From Brachyspira innocens ATCC 29796 (GTDB lineage: Bacteria; Spirochaetota; Brachyspiria; Brachyspirales; Brachyspiraceae), in the NCBI RefSeq assembly GCF_000384655.1, contig NZ_ARQI01000122.1, positions 1 to 64,000 on the forward strand: a stretch of 64,000 bases of DNA, given 5' to 3'. The position numbers and the translations under genes were made by a program. The notes below the pieces were generated by a model, which searched no databases, was not told where the DNA came from, and saw only the letters and a list, made by a program, of their open reading frames with translations. Shown here in pieces: positions 1 to 10,423 of this stretch. How positions within the stretch are numbered: position 1 is the first letter of the stretch; every line of letters starts with the position of its first letter.

Positions 1-28
1 TTATATCATAAAATCAAAATAGTTCGCT

Positions 29-60
29 AAAAAACCCGTAGCAACTAAAGTTACTACGGG
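29..60 (-). terminator. Intrinsic terminator of pgk
   Basis: A 12-bp stem (35-46 pairing with 49-60, arms beginning CCCGTAG) is followed on the minus strand by six T residues (29-34). The one non-Watson-Crick position is a G-U pair only in the minus-strand RNA, so it serves pgk, whose stop codon lies 41 bases upstream. Confidence 0.85.
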
Positions 61-100
61 CTCACTATTTTGATTTATTGAAATCTAACTATATACAATA

Positions 101-1300
101 TTATTTATCCTGTAATACTGCGATACCTGGAAGTTCTATTCCTTCTAGGAACTCTAAAGAAGCTCCGCCGCCTGTAGATACATGTGTCATCTTATCAGCA
201 ACACCTGATTTATTAACAGCAGATACACTATCCCCTCCTCCAATAATGCTTACACAGTTAGAATTAGCTATAAATTTAGCTACTTCAAATGTACCTTTAG
301 CAAAATTAGACATCTCAAATACACCTAATGGTCCGTTCCAAACAACTGTTTTAGCATTTTTAAGTATGTCTTCAAGTTCTTTCAAAGTTTTAGGTCCAAC
401 GTCCATACCCATCCAACCAGCAGGTATAGCATTAGAATCTACTGTTTTTATATTAGCATCATTATCAAATTTATCAGCTATAACATTATCAACAGGCAAG
501 TATAAAGTTTTGTTCAATTCTTTTGCCTTTTCCATAATTTCTTTAGCAGTGGCAATATAATCATCTTCGCATAAAGAAGCACCTATTTCTAATCCTTTAG
601 CTTTAAGGAAAGTATAAGCCATACCGCCTACAACTATTAAAGTATCAACTTTGTTAAGTAAGTTTTTAAGTACAGAAATTTTTGAAGAAACTTTAGCTCC
701 GCCTATTATAGCTACAAATGGACGAGCAGGATTAGCAACAGCATCACCCAAATATTTAATTTCTTTTTCCATTAAGAAACCAGCAACAGCAGGCATACCA
801 GCTTTAGCAGATACTATTCCAGCTGTAGAAGCATGAGCTCTGTGAGCTGTACCAAAAGCATCATTAACATAAACATCAGCCAAATCAGCTAATTGTTTTG
901 AGAATGCTGGATCATTTTTCTCTTCTTCTGCATGGTATCTTAAGTTTTCAAGTAAAAGTACATCTCCTGCTTTAAGTTCAGAAGCCTGTTTTTTAACTTC
1001 ATCTCCTATACAGTCTTTAGCAAATTCCACTTTATTATTAGGAAGTTTAGTTTTCAAATAATCATAAACAGGTTTAAGAGAATATTTAGGATTAGGTTCA
1101 CCTTTAGGTCTTCCTAAATGGCTCATAAGTATAAGGCATGCACCTTGAGAAAGTATATATTCTATAGTAGGCATAGCAGCATCTACTCTTGTAGTATCTG
1201 TAATTTTTGAACTAGTTTCTTTATCAAGAGGTACATTAAAGTCCACTCTCATTATTACTTTTTTACCTTTAATATCAATATCTTTTACTGTTTTTTTCAT
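101..1300 (-). CDS. pgk: Phosphoglycerate kinase
   Basis: Converts 1,3-bisphosphoglycerate and ADP to 3-phosphoglycerate and ATP in the cytosol, the first substrate-level ATP step of glycolysis. The 399-residue length is normal for the family. Visible family signatures are RVDFNVP near residue 19, the SHLGRPKG substrate loop near residue 60, GTAHRAHAS near 150, and the C-terminal nucleotide-binding GGGDSVSAV and STGGGASLEFLEG. The start is preceded by AAGGATT. It lies downstream of gap in the same direction, but a hairpin between the two genes makes separate or attenuated transcription likely. A strong terminator follows the stop codon. Confidence 0.98.
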   Translation of the reverse strand: MKKTVKDIDIKGKKVIMRVDFNVPLDKETSSKITDTTRVDAAMPTIEYILSQGACLILMSHLGRPKGEPNPKYSLKPVYDYLKTKLPNNKVEFAKDCIGDEVKKQASELKAGDVLLLENLRYHAEEEKNDPAFSKQLADLADVYVNDAFGTAHRAHASTAGIVSAKAGMPAVAGFLMEKEIKYLGDAVANPARPFVAIIGGAKVSSKISVLKNLLNKVDTLIVVGGMAYTFLKAKGLEIGASLCEDDYIATAKEIMEKAKELNKTLYLPVDNVIADKFDNDANIKTVDSNAIPAGWMGMDVGPKTLKELEDILKNAKTVVWNGPLGVFEMSNFAKGTFEVAKFIANSNCVSIIGGGDSVSAVNKSGVADKMTHVSTGGGASLEFLEGIELPGIAVLQDK

Positions 1301-1384
1301 TTTTTTAATCCTTATATTATTATTGCTTATAAATATATAACAAGTACAAAAAATATTTAGTGTTATATATTTATAAAAATTTAA

Positions 1385-1412
1385 AGGGTGCTATAATTAA
1401 ATATAACACCCT
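1385..1412 (-). terminator. Hairpin between gap and pgk
   Basis: Arms of 11 bases (1385-1395 and 1402-1412, AGGGTG type) pair fully in the minus-strand RNA with one G-U pair and are followed by an A/T-rich run ending in five T residues. It probably terminates or attenuates gap transcription before pgk. Confidence 0.65.
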
Positions 1413-1451
1413 CCTTATAGCCTAATAAATTAATTATTATAACTTATATAA

Positions 1452-2516
<1,065 letters not shown>

Positions 2517-2560
2517 TTAAAATAATATTCTATAATGCGAACATATAAAATATGTCTATT

Positions 2561-2589
2561 ATGCTACCATAAATAAAAGATTAAGTCAA
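2561..2589 (-). promoter_or_regulatory. Probable sigma-70 promoter of gap
   Basis: On the minus strand TTGACT (2584-2589) and TAGCAT (2561-2566) are separated by 17 bases, giving a leader of roughly 50 bases to the gap start codon. The -35 box is near-consensus and the -10 matches 4 of 6. The rest of the 336-base gap 2502-2837 is AT-rich and shows no gene; the DUF4132 promoter probably lies at its right end. Confidence 0.55.
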
Positions 2590-2837
2590 GATTTTATTCA
2601 TTATTATTGCATATATACTGAAAATTTTTAAGTTTGTGTATATTATATTTTTCAATTTTACATGGCTTATATGCAAAGAACAAAGCATACTGTAATTTAA
2701 GATAAGCTATTTTTACCATAACACAAAAATAATGTGCTTTCATATCCTAATCAAGATATATTACTTAATTTATTTTGATTATATTGATTTTTTATTTAAA
2801 TTAATATAATTTGTTTAAATAAAAAGGCTTTATCATT

Positions 2838-4235
2838 ATGAATAATATACTTTCATTAGATGAAATTAACAGCATAACAGATAAAAATTATAATAAGAAA
2901 TTTGATAAACTTACTTCATTTGCAGATGATTCTATTATATCAAATGTACTCACTAAAGATAAAAAATCGTATGTTTCAAGTAAGGTAATAAGATATATAT
3001 TAGGAGAATATATAGACATAAAAGAGCCTTACAGATTAAGAAATCCAGACTTGATATGTTTTTCTTTGGACACTGAAAGTTTAAGAGAGGCTTTTGAAAA
3101 TGTGTATAATGCTTGGAAAGAAGATAATAAAACTAAAGGCATACTTTATCCATACTGTATATTCGCTAATAATATTCAGCTTGACAAACTTTATCAAAGG
3201 GCTAAAGATATTGCAAGCAGCAGATTTAAAATGGCATGCTTTATTTTGGAGGCAATAGCTTTAAGCGGAAGTAAAAGAGGTTTAGGTTTAGTTTATGAGG
3301 CTTCAAGAAAGTTTAAACAAGCTAGTGTGAGAAATACTTGTTCTAATATATTAGACTATATTACAAAAAAATTGGGTATAGGTAAAGAGGCTTTTGCTGA
3401 TAAAATTATACCAGATTTTGATTTTGATAAAAACGGAATTAGAATTATAGAAAGTGAAGGTAAAAGATTCAAAGTAACTTTAAATTATGATTTTACTATA
3501 TCAATATTCGATGAAATAAAAAATAAAGAGTACAAAACTCTGCCTAAAGATTTTCCAGAAGTACCAAAAAAGGAATTATCAAAATTAAAAAGCGAAATAA
3601 ACAAAGTATTAAAACTTCAGACAGAACGTTTGCAGTTAGTTTTTATGGACGGTAGGAAATGGGCATTAAATGAATGGAAAGAGATATTTTTTGAAAATCC
3701 TATTATGAAAGTATTTGCTGTAAAACTTATTTGGGGCATTTATGATAATAACAATAAACTTCTAAACACCTTCAGGTATATGGAAGACGGTTCTTTTAAT
3801 AATGCCTATGATGAGGAGATAACTATAGAAGGAGATGTTTTTATAACTTTGATAAGCCCCATAGAAATAGAAAAAAGTTTAATAGAAAAATGGAAAAATC
3901 AGCTTGCAGATTATGATATAATTCAGCCTTTTACTCAATTATCTTTAGAAAATAAAGATGATCTTATAGCAAAAATACCTAAAACTATAACTGTTGGGGC
4001 TATGAAATCTTTAGTTTCAAAGTTTAGTATGGAGAAAAATGACGGTGATGGCGGATTTATTTATAGTTATTTTATTTATGATACATATAAAGATGCTTAT
4101 ATTATAATTGAGCCTTCAAATGTTTATTATGGCTCTTCAAACAGTGATGAAACTGATATAAAAATAAAATTTAAAAATACTGATGAAAGATTTGAATACG
4201 GTGCTTATTTAATGCTTTCAGAGAGTATTAAATAA
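2838..4235 (+). CDS. DUF4132 domain protein
   Basis: A 465-residue protein of unknown function. The C-terminal half has the DUF4132 pattern: RKWALNEWKEIFFENPIM near 270-290, KLIWGIYD, LLNTFRYMEDGSF and DYDIIQPFTQLS near 360-380. The N-terminal half is predicted helical. Many DUF4132 (MolR-like) proteins are 700-1200 residues, so this is a short form. No signal peptide or membrane segment is visible. No clear Shine-Dalgarno is seen before the ATG. It is followed at once by the remnant of an Rpn-type gene, so the right border of this locus has been rearranged. I infer no function. Confidence 0.75.
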   Translation: MNNILSLDEINSITDKNYNKKFDKLTSFADDSIISNVLTKDKKSYVSSKVIRYILGEYIDIKEPYRLRNPDLICFSLDTESLREAFENVYNAWKEDNKTKGILYPYCIFANNIQLDKLYQRAKDIASSRFKMACFILEAIALSGSKRGLGLVYEASRKFKQASVRNTCSNILDYITKKLGIGKEAFADKIIPDFDFDKNGIRIIESEGKRFKVTLNYDFTISIFDEIKNKEYKTLPKDFPEVPKKELSKLKSEINKVLKLQTERLQLVFMDGRKWALNEWKEIFFENPIMKVFAVKLIWGIYDNNNKLLNTFRYMEDGSFNNAYDEEITIEGDVFITLISPIEIEKSLIEKWKNQLADYDIIQPFTQLSLENKDDLIAKIPKTITVGAMKSLVSKFSMEKNDGDGGFIYSYFIYDTYKDAYIIIEPSNVYYGSSNSDETDIKIKFKNTDERFEYGAYLMLSESIK

Positions 4236-4618
4236 AAATGCTAAAGATTTTGATAAGGTTAAAGATAAATTATTTGATAAGGTTAAAGATAAATTAAAGG
4301 AGGTAAATAATATCATGCCTAAAGTAATTAATAAATATGAGCGTTTTATATCTAGTGAAGATGAAATAAAGGTTTATAATACGAGCTTTTTTATATGGTC
4401 AAACATTAATGTTAAGAAGAGAGCGTGAAGAAGGTTTACAGGAAGGTAGAAAAGAAGGTTTGCAAGAAGGAATGGAAAGAGGTATAGAAAAAGGTATACA
4501 AGAGGGTAGAAGAGAAGAGCAGATTGCTATAGCTAGAAGTTTAAAAAATGCTGGTATAGATATAAAAATTATCAGTGATAATACTGGGCTTAGTGTAGAA
4601 GAAGTATTAAAATTATAA
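4236..4618 (+). pseudogene. 3' remnant of Rpn-family PD-(D/E)XK nuclease/transposase gene
   Basis: From 4238 one frame reads NAKDFDKVKDKLFDKVKDKL, then MPKVINKYERFISSEDEIKVYN (ATG at 4315), before losing frame near 4380. The C-terminal tail resumes in another frame at 4409-4618 as 69 residues with repeated EGxxxGxxxG and EEQIAIARSLKNAGIDIKIISDNTGLS. That tail is typical of Rpn/YhgA-like recombination-promoting nucleases, which are usually about 300 residues. The catalytic PD-(D/E)XK core is missing and the start abuts the DUF4132 stop codon, so this is a truncated, frameshifted copy. A tandem 21-base repeat (about 4253-4294) encodes FDKVKDKL twice. The 69-residue piece could still be translated, but I see no reason to think it acts. 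Confidence 0.75.
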
Positions 4619-4650
4619 ATTCGAGTATATGTATACTTTTAATTTAAAAA

Positions 4651-4679
4651 TAATAAATCCCTATAATAGGGACTTATTA
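4651..4679. terminator. Bidirectional terminator between Rpn remnant and flgD
   Basis: A near-perfect 12-bp stem (TAATAAATCCCT / AGGGACTTATTA) has T-rich tracts on both strands and lies between two convergent units. Confidence 0.75.
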
Positions 4680-4718
4680 TTTTATCAACAATTATATTTC
4701 TATTTTTAAAGTATTCAA

Positions 4719-5516
4719 TTATTTTTTGATTGCTTTATTTCCGCTTTCTTTAGCATTCATCAATGCTTCTTCTGCTTTCATCATACCAGCAGTTTTCTCT
4801 GTTTTATTTAAGTTAGCATTATCTGTTTTAGAAACTTCACTTTGTGTAGCTGTATTTATTTGAGATTCACTTGCAGCTCTCAAATCTCCAAATTCATTAT
4901 TTACACTGCCATTTCCATCATCATCAGCAGAAGGTCTTGTAATAATTTGGGCTTTATCAGCTAAAGAAGATTGAAATACTTTTGTAGCTTCATCTTCGCT
5001 TTGAGCTTCTCTCACTTGTGAAACAGCAGCAGCTTCAGAAGCCATTAAATTGCCGCTTGAATGTACTATCATAACATCTTCTGGACGTACAGTAATAAGT
5101 CCGCTTTCTGTTCTTACAGCAAGCGCCACTCCAGTGTCATTTTCCATAACCATTTCAACTGGTCCCAAAAATCTATTTCCAGCCTCGTCCATAACTTCAA
5201 CGCTCTTTCCAAGCATAGAATATCCTGTTTGGCTTGAATAAAATGTTTTCATAGAGTCAAGATTTTTATTAACCTCAGTCATTTGTTCAACAGATGAGAA
5301 TTGTGCTAACTGAGCTATCATATCTCTGTTGTCCATAGGAGAAAGAGGGTCCTGATGGCTCATTTGTACTGTAAGGAGTTTTAAAAATGCATCTTTACCC
5401 AAAGAGTTTTGAGTAGGATCTCTTTGGAAATTATTCTGTAAGTTATAAGCTCCTACCTCTTGTTTTAAGATTTTTATTTCTCTCTCTGACATTTTTAATG
5501 CGTCTGCTGATATCAT
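4719..5516 (-). CDS. flgD: Flagellar hook-capping protein FlgD
   Basis: FlgD caps the growing flagellar hook and scaffolds FlgE addition. In spirochaetes this takes place in the periplasm, since the flagella are internal. Of 265 residues, the FlgD N-terminal signature is clear at about 33-85: SLGKDAFLKLLTVQM, then SHQDPLSPMDNRDMIAQLAQFSSVEQM. A shorter beta-rich part (about 95-155, LGKSVEVMDEAGNRFLGPVE) follows. The last 100 residues are low-complexity, rich in Ala, Ser, Asn and Glu. It follows fliK by 57 bases in the same direction, so the two are probably cotranscribed and coordinate hook assembly and length. Confidence 0.93.
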   Translation of the reverse strand: MISADALKMSEREIKILKQEVGAYNLQNNFQRDPTQNSLGKDAFLKLLTVQMSHQDPLSPMDNRDMIAQLAQFSSVEQMTEVNKNLDSMKTFYSSQTGYSMLGKSVEVMDEAGNRFLGPVEMVMENDTGVALAVRTESGLITVRPEDVMIVHSSGNLMASEAAAVSQVREAQSEDEATKVFQSSLADKAQIITRPSADDDGNGSVNNEFGDLRAASESQINTATQSEVSKTDNANLNKTEKTAGMMKAEEALMNAKESGNKAIKK

Positions 5517-5573
5517 CTATTCATCTCCTTAAAAAATTATATCTAAAAACTACCCTATTTTTTTGAATAATAC

Positions 5574-7169
5574 TTATATAAGCAAATTCAATTTTCTTTC
5601 TGGAACTATATATGCTTTTATATCGGCTTTTACTTCCTCTACATTATCAATATTTTCAGAAGCAAATCTGTTTCCAATATTATCTAATTCCTCACCAAAA
5701 CCCCCATCATTATTAGGCATATCCTGTCTTAACATTACATCAAAACCTTCTATATTAATTCCTATCTCATTTAATGAAGTTATAACAGTGTCCAAATTTT
5801 TAGTAAATATATCTTTAACATCAGCATTATCAACAAATATTTTTCCTATTAAATTGTCTCCGTCCATACTTATTTTTAATCTTACTTTTCCTAAATATTC
5901 TGGATTAAGACTCATTAATACTTCACTTTTTCCATTATTAACAGCAACCTGAGCTTTTTCTACAAGTTTGCCCATTAAGTCTTGGAATTTTATCATGCTG
6001 TCTGTAAGGTTGGTACTATTATGTGTTTTTGATACATTATTATTGTAATGATTGTATCCTTTTAAATTAGTACCTTCTGCAGAATCTTTCATATTTATTA
6101 TTGTGAGTTCTGCACCTTTATCATCTGAAATAGTATTGTTTACAGTGCTGTTATTATTTTTTACTTCAGAATTATCTTTTTTATCTGCATATTTGCTTTC
6201 TACATTGTCTGCATTATTAGCAATATTAATATCTGAAATACTGCTGTCAAAATCTATAGCAGTCTCTTCTGTATTAATATTTTCTATTTTTTTATCATTA
6301 TCTTTATTTGAAGCAATTTTTATTTCTTTATCAGATTCTTTTACTTCAATTTTTTCTTTAATATCATCAGTCAATACTTCTTTTTTGTCTTCTTCATTAT
6401 CACTGCTATCTATCATAGCTTTAATACTTTCTAATGATGCTATTAAATCTTCTAATTCTTTTTTATCTTCTTCATCTAAATCTTCTAAATTTAATGCTTC
6501 TATTTGTTTTTTTATACTCTCTATATCCTGAGTATTTTTAGCATTTTCTTTTTTATCTGATTTATCAGTTTTAGAGACAGCAGCTTCCTTGTCAGCATTT
6601 TCTTTACTGTTTACTAAAACTTTTTTTTCATCATTATTATTATTGGAAGCATTTTGGATTATTAGTTTAGCTTTTTCTTTTGTTATTGCTAATTTTTCTT
6701 TTACGGATATGTTTTCAGAATTAGTTTTATCAGTTTTTTCCTGAGCATTATTATCAGCTTTTATTTCATCTTTGTTTTCTTTTACAGTTTTATCTTCTGT
6801 ATTGTCAGAAACTTTATTTTCTTCATTACCAGCATTTTCTGAAATTTTATTTGTATTGTTTTCAGAATTATTTTCTTTAGACGATATTTTCTCATCTGCT
6901 GAAGAGTTTGCAGCATTATCACTGTCATAATTATTATAATCATTATATTCTTCATAATCATTATAATTTTTATAATCTTCAGTATTATTTCTTTCTACCA
7001 TCTTATTTGAAACACTTGAAGGAGCTGAATAAATATCTTCAGTTTGTGTTTTATTAAGCATATTAGCAAAAGAATCATCATAGCTGTAATTGTTCAAACT
7101 GTATGTATTATTGTTAGATGAAACATTAGTATCAACAAAAGATAATAAATTTCCTAATCCGTTTATCAT
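5574..7169 (-). CDS. fliK: Flagellar hook-length control protein FliK
   Basis: FliK measures hook length and switches export specificity from hook to filament subunits. The protein has 531 residues. Residues 1 to about 370 are a very low-complexity Asn/Asp/Glu/Lys/Ser-rich stretch with predicted coil, expected for the ruler region. The folded C-terminal Flg_hook domain (about 395-490) carries the recognisable pattern LMSLNPEYLGKVRLKISMDG, then IGINIEGFDVML. It lies just upstream of flgD. Assignment rests on the C-terminal domain and the neighbour. Confidence 0.88.
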   Translation of the reverse strand: MINGLGNLLSFVDTNVSSNNNTYSLNNYSYDDSFANMLNKTQTEDIYSAPSSVSNKMVERNNTEDYKNYNDYEEYNDYNNYDSDNAANSSADEKISSKENNSENNTNKISENAGNEENKVSDNTEDKTVKENKDEIKADNNAQEKTDKTNSENISVKEKLAITKEKAKLIIQNASNNNNDEKKVLVNSKENADKEAAVSKTDKSDKKENAKNTQDIESIKKQIEALNLEDLDEEDKKELEDLIASLESIKAMIDSSDNEEDKKEVLTDDIKEKIEVKESDKEIKIASNKDNDKKIENINTEETAIDFDSSISDINIANNADNVESKYADKKDNSEVKNNNSTVNNTISDDKGAELTIINMKDSAEGTNLKGYNHYNNNVSKTHNSTNLTDSMIKFQDLMGKLVEKAQVAVNNGKSEVLMSLNPEYLGKVRLKISMDGDNLIGKIFVDNADVKDIFTKNLDTVITSLNEIGINIEGFDVMLRQDMPNNDGGFGEELDNIGNRFASENIDNVEEVKADIKAYIVPERKLNLLI

Positions 7170-7514
7170 AATTTACTTCCTAATTATTAGTTTATTACTA
7201 TTATGTTAATATTCGGAAGTATAAAAATTTACTTTACAAAAATATACATTATGTTTATAAAAAATTATAATAATATAAGAGGCTCTTTTTGATACTTTCT
7301 GATATTATTCTATATAATATGCCTAAACAAATATAATTTATCAACTATGATATATTAGTTCTGGCACCTTCCATAATAGTATTGCTTATTATTATTAAAT
7401 ATCAACTTTTTTTCATAACTAAGTATTGTATATTTTTTATTCTATAATAAAACTAATTGATAATAAACTGAATTAGATGTATGATATATCATATTTTAAA
7501 TTGGGAAAGCGTTT
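7170..7514. other. Gene-free interval with a dispersed motif
   Basis: A 345-base AT-rich divergent region between fliK and the lipoprotein gene; both promoters must lie here, but I cannot assign boxes with confidence. It holds one copy (7318-7344) of a 27-base motif that recurs with four changes at 28105-28131. Confidence 0.4.
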
Positions 7515-7907
7515 ATGAAAAAGAAAATTATAATTTTATCATCTTTTATTGCTATCTTTATATTAAGTTGTTTTAATAACGATTCTATAGTAAAATTAAA
7601 TAAATATGCAGGAAGATATGAAGGAACTATGAATACTGAAGCAAATGTAAGACAGCTTACTACCAATAAATGCACATTAATAGTTAATGAAGACAGCTCA
7701 ATAGAAATTACTATTGAAGGCGGAAATATATATGATAAAAGACTTACAATATCAAAAGAAGAATTAACAAAAACAGATGATACTTCATATAATACATCTA
7801 AAGACGGTAATAATTACACTTTTATTTTTAATAATACATATATGACATTAAAAATAGAAAATACAGATAATACTGTAAGTGAAGGTAAACTCTCAAAAAT
7901 TGGATAA
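7515..7907 (+). CDS. Small putative lipoprotein
   Basis: A 130-residue exported protein. Residues 1-18 form a type II signal peptide (MKKK, hydrophobic core, then FILSC), with the lipidated cysteine at about residue 19. The mature part is predicted beta-rich and hydrophilic (AGRYEGTMN, then CTLIVNEDSSIEITIEGG), resembling small beta-barrel or lipocalin-like surface lipoproteins, but I recognise no named family. It stands alone, with a terminator just after the stop codon. Probable location is the periplasmic face of the inner membrane or the outer membrane. Function unknown. Confidence 0.75.
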   Translation: MKKKIIILSSFIAIFILSCFNNDSIVKLNKYAGRYEGTMNTEANVRQLTTNKCTLIVNEDSSIEITIEGGNIYDKRLTISKEELTKTDDTSYNTSKDGNNYTFIFNNTYMTLKIENTDNTVSEGKLSKIG

Positions 7908-7920
7908 TAATAAATAAAAA

Positions 7921-7950
7921 ATCCCTGACATTATATAAAATGACAGGGAT
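7921..7950. terminator. Bidirectional terminator after lipoprotein gene
   Basis: ATCCCTGACAT (7921-7931) pairs with ATGACAGGGAT (7940-7950) with one internal mismatch and is followed by T-rich sequence. It separates the convergent lipoprotein and symporter genes. Confidence 0.7.
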
Positions 7951-7968
7951 TATATTTTAATTTTTTAT

Positions 7969-9144
7969 TTATTCATTCTTTTTAAATATTCCCTGAAGCA
8001 TTAAAGCCAAAGCTCCGTCTCCTGTTACATTGCATGCTGTACCGAAACTGTCCTGCAAAGCAAATACAGCAAGTATCAAAGCTGTTCCGTCATTATTAAA
8101 GCCCAAAACAGAAATAATTATACCCAAAGAAGCAACAACAGTTCCACCAGGTACACCAGGAGCACCTACGGCAAATATACCAAGAAGTACTACAAATAAT
8201 ATCATAGTTCCTACAGCAGGCAAATGTCCGTATAATATTTTTGATATAGTCATAACAAAGAAAGTTTCTGTAAGTACAGAACCGCATAAATGTATAGTTG
8301 AACCCATAGGTATAGCAAAGTTTACTATGTCTTTATCTAAAGCATCAGATTTATTTGCACATTTTAATGCCACTGGCAAAGTAGCAGCTGATGACATTGT
8401 ACCTACTGCTGTAAGATATGCAGGTCCGTAATGCTTGAATACTCTTGCAGGATTTTTTTTGGATATTATTCCAGCTATAGAATATAATATAGTAAGCCAT
8501 ATAAAATGTCCTACTATAGCTATCAATATTACTATCAAAAATACAGGCACGCTTTTTATAATAGTTCCTTCATATGCTAAAGTAGCAAAAGTAGTTCCTA
8601 TATAAAATGGTAGTATAGGAACTACAACTTTATTTACCAAAAATAACATTATATTATTAAGTTCATCTAATAGGTTCTCAAAATATTTTGACTTAGTCTT
8701 TACAACAGCAACACCTCCGCATATAGCCAAAAACAATGCTGTGATTACTGGAAATACTGGATTAATGTCTAATTTAAATATTATTTCAGGCAATTCTCTT
8801 AATCCCTCAACATTTGAAGGTATATTCAAATTAGGAATGATAATATATCCAGCTATAGTAGAAAATAAAGCAGCACCTACTGATGAAGTATAGGCAAGAG
8901 CAAGCATGACACCAAGCATTTTATTGGCCTCACTTCCCATTCTAGTAATAGCAGGAGCAATAAAACCTAATACTATCAAAGGAACCATAAATGATATTAC
9001 CTGATTAAGCACATACTTAATAGACTGTATAACATTAATAACAGGAGCATTAGAATATGTACCTATTATAATACCAATTACTATACCTATAAACAGTTTA
9101 ATTAAAAGATAATCTTTTTTTGATTTTTGTTCTAACTCTTCCAT
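7969..9144 (-). CDS. Dicarboxylate/amino acid:cation symporter (DAACS family)
   Basis: An inner-membrane secondary transporter of the GltP/SstT superfamily that takes up glutamate/aspartate-like, dicarboxylate or neutral amino-acid substrates with Na+ or H+. It has 391 residues and many hydrophobic segments. Visible family elements are the serine-rich hairpin-1 tip (GTMSSAATLPVAL, about 265), a variant of the TM7 NMDGT motif (IPMGSTIHLCGS), the hairpin-2 motif GAPGVPGG (about 340) and the TM8 motif CNVTGDGALALM near the C-terminus. The TM7 variant means the substrate cannot be named. It is monocistronic. Confidence 0.9.
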   Translation of the reverse strand: MEELEQKSKKDYLLIKLFIGIVIGIIIGTYSNAPVINVIQSIKYVLNQVISFMVPLIVLGFIAPAITRMGSEANKMLGVMLALAYTSSVGAALFSTIAGYIIIPNLNIPSNVEGLRELPEIIFKLDINPVFPVITALFLAICGGVAVVKTKSKYFENLLDELNNIMLFLVNKVVVPILPFYIGTTFATLAYEGTIIKSVPVFLIVILIAIVGHFIWLTILYSIAGIISKKNPARVFKHYGPAYLTAVGTMSSAATLPVALKCANKSDALDKDIVNFAIPMGSTIHLCGSVLTETFFVMTISKILYGHLPAVGTMILFVVLLGIFAVGAPGVPGGTVVASLGIIISVLGFNNDGTALILAVFALQDSFGTACNVTGDGALALMLQGIFKKNE

Positions 9145-9242
9145 AAAATATTTGTCCTTGAATTTATTTTATAATATATAGTATATGCAATTTGAAAGAG
9201 CTTTGCAAAGATATAGTGATAATTTTATTAATTTTACAGAAA

Positions 9243-10361
9243 TTAGAATCTGGCACTCAAATAAGGCATAGGGTTTTTATGATCTCCCCCTACTCTAACC
9301 TCAAAATGGCAGTGTATACCAGTAGTACGTCCAGTATTTCCTATTAGGGCTATTTTCTGACCGCGTTTAACTTTCTCGCCGTAATCTACTAACAATTTGG
9401 AATTGTGTCCGTAAGCCGTCTGAAATCCATTAGCATGCGTAATAAGTACAAACCAGCCGTAGCCGTTTCTCCAGCCTGAAAAAGTAACAGTTCCATCAGC
9501 AACTGCTAATATAGGAGTTCCATAAGGACCTGCTATATCTACACCATAGTGATAGCTTTTCTCCTGATTAAAAGGAGAAAGTCTGGCTCCAAAACCGCTT
9601 GAAATACGTCCGCCTCCTGCAACTGGCCAGCCTAATGGTATTTCTTTATGTATTTTAGGAGATACTTCCATAAATGCCAAAATATTTTTCTGATAGGCAT
9701 TCACTTCAGCAAGCATTTTATTTATATTGGCAGATTCTGTATAATTAATATTATTGTTGTTATTAAATGTAGCTGTATCATTATAATCTATTGCATAAGA
9801 TATAGTTCTCATAATATTATTATAGTCGGCTAATGCCTTTGAAAATCTGGTTAATGACTTTTTATAATCTTCTATAAGGGTATAAGTTTTAGCCTCTCTT
9901 GCAGAAAGAGTATTATAAAACTCTCTAGCTTCTTTCTGTTTATTATAGGCATCATACCCTGTATATACTAATGAAGAAAATACCAAAAGTAAGAAGATTA
10001 TCATAAAATTATTGATAGGAAGCCTTACAGCATGTTCCTCATCATCATAGAATATAAGTATGCTTCTCTCATGATTACCTTTTCTTTTTACTGCTTCTAT
10101 AATTGAAGAAAAGAAATGCCTTATACCGTATGTAGAATTATATATTTTTTGAAAAATTTTTTTACTTCTATTAAACTTTACTTTAGATCTAGGTGCTTTA
10201 TATCTTTTTATTTTTAATTTAGTATTTTTTTTATAGCTTATATCAAAACGGGAAGTTTTATCGTCTATAGAATCATTAGATGTAGTTTTAAAATTACTGA
10301 CAAACTTATTTGCAAGAGTTTTTACATCTTTTGAAGTTTCTTCTAAATAGTATTTATCCAA
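9243..10361 (-). CDS. M23-family (LytM) metallopeptidase, membrane-anchored
   Basis: A probable peptidoglycan endopeptidase or a regulator of cell-wall hydrolysis. Of 372 residues, a basic cytoplasmic N-terminus (about 1-120) is followed by one transmembrane segment (FMIIFLLLVFSSLVY, about 123-140) and a coiled-coil periplasmic stretch. The C-terminal M23 domain (about 255-365) has HYGVDIAG with the zinc ligands His and Asp, YGH in the core, and the HCHFEVR ligand motif. All catalytic ligands appear intact. It follows ruvB by 62 bases on the same strand, so the two may be cotranscribed. Confidence 0.9.
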   Translation of the reverse strand: MDKYYLEETSKDVKTLANKFVSNFKTTSNDSIDDKTSRFDISYKKNTKLKIKRYKAPRSKVKFNRSKKIFQKIYNSTYGIRHFFSSIIEAVKRKGNHERSILIFYDDEEHAVRLPINNFMIIFLLLVFSSLVYTGYDAYNKQKEAREFYNTLSAREAKTYTLIEDYKKSLTRFSKALADYNNIMRTISYAIDYNDTATFNNNNNINYTESANINKMLAEVNAYQKNILAFMEVSPKIHKEIPLGWPVAGGGRISSGFGARLSPFNQEKSYHYGVDIAGPYGTPILAVADGTVTFSGWRNGYGWFVLITHANGFQTAYGHNSKLLVDYGEKVKRGQKIALIGNTGRTTGIHCHFEVRVGGDHKNPMPYLSARF

Positions 10362-10423
10362 CTGAGCATTAGATTTTTTTTCTTTTGTTATATTATCATC
10401 TGTTATTAAAATAATACTACTCC

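Noticed and set aside
5563-6531. Long plus-strand open frames inside fliK
   Set aside because: They are mirror frames of the low-complexity Asn/Glu/Lys coding sequence on the minus strand.
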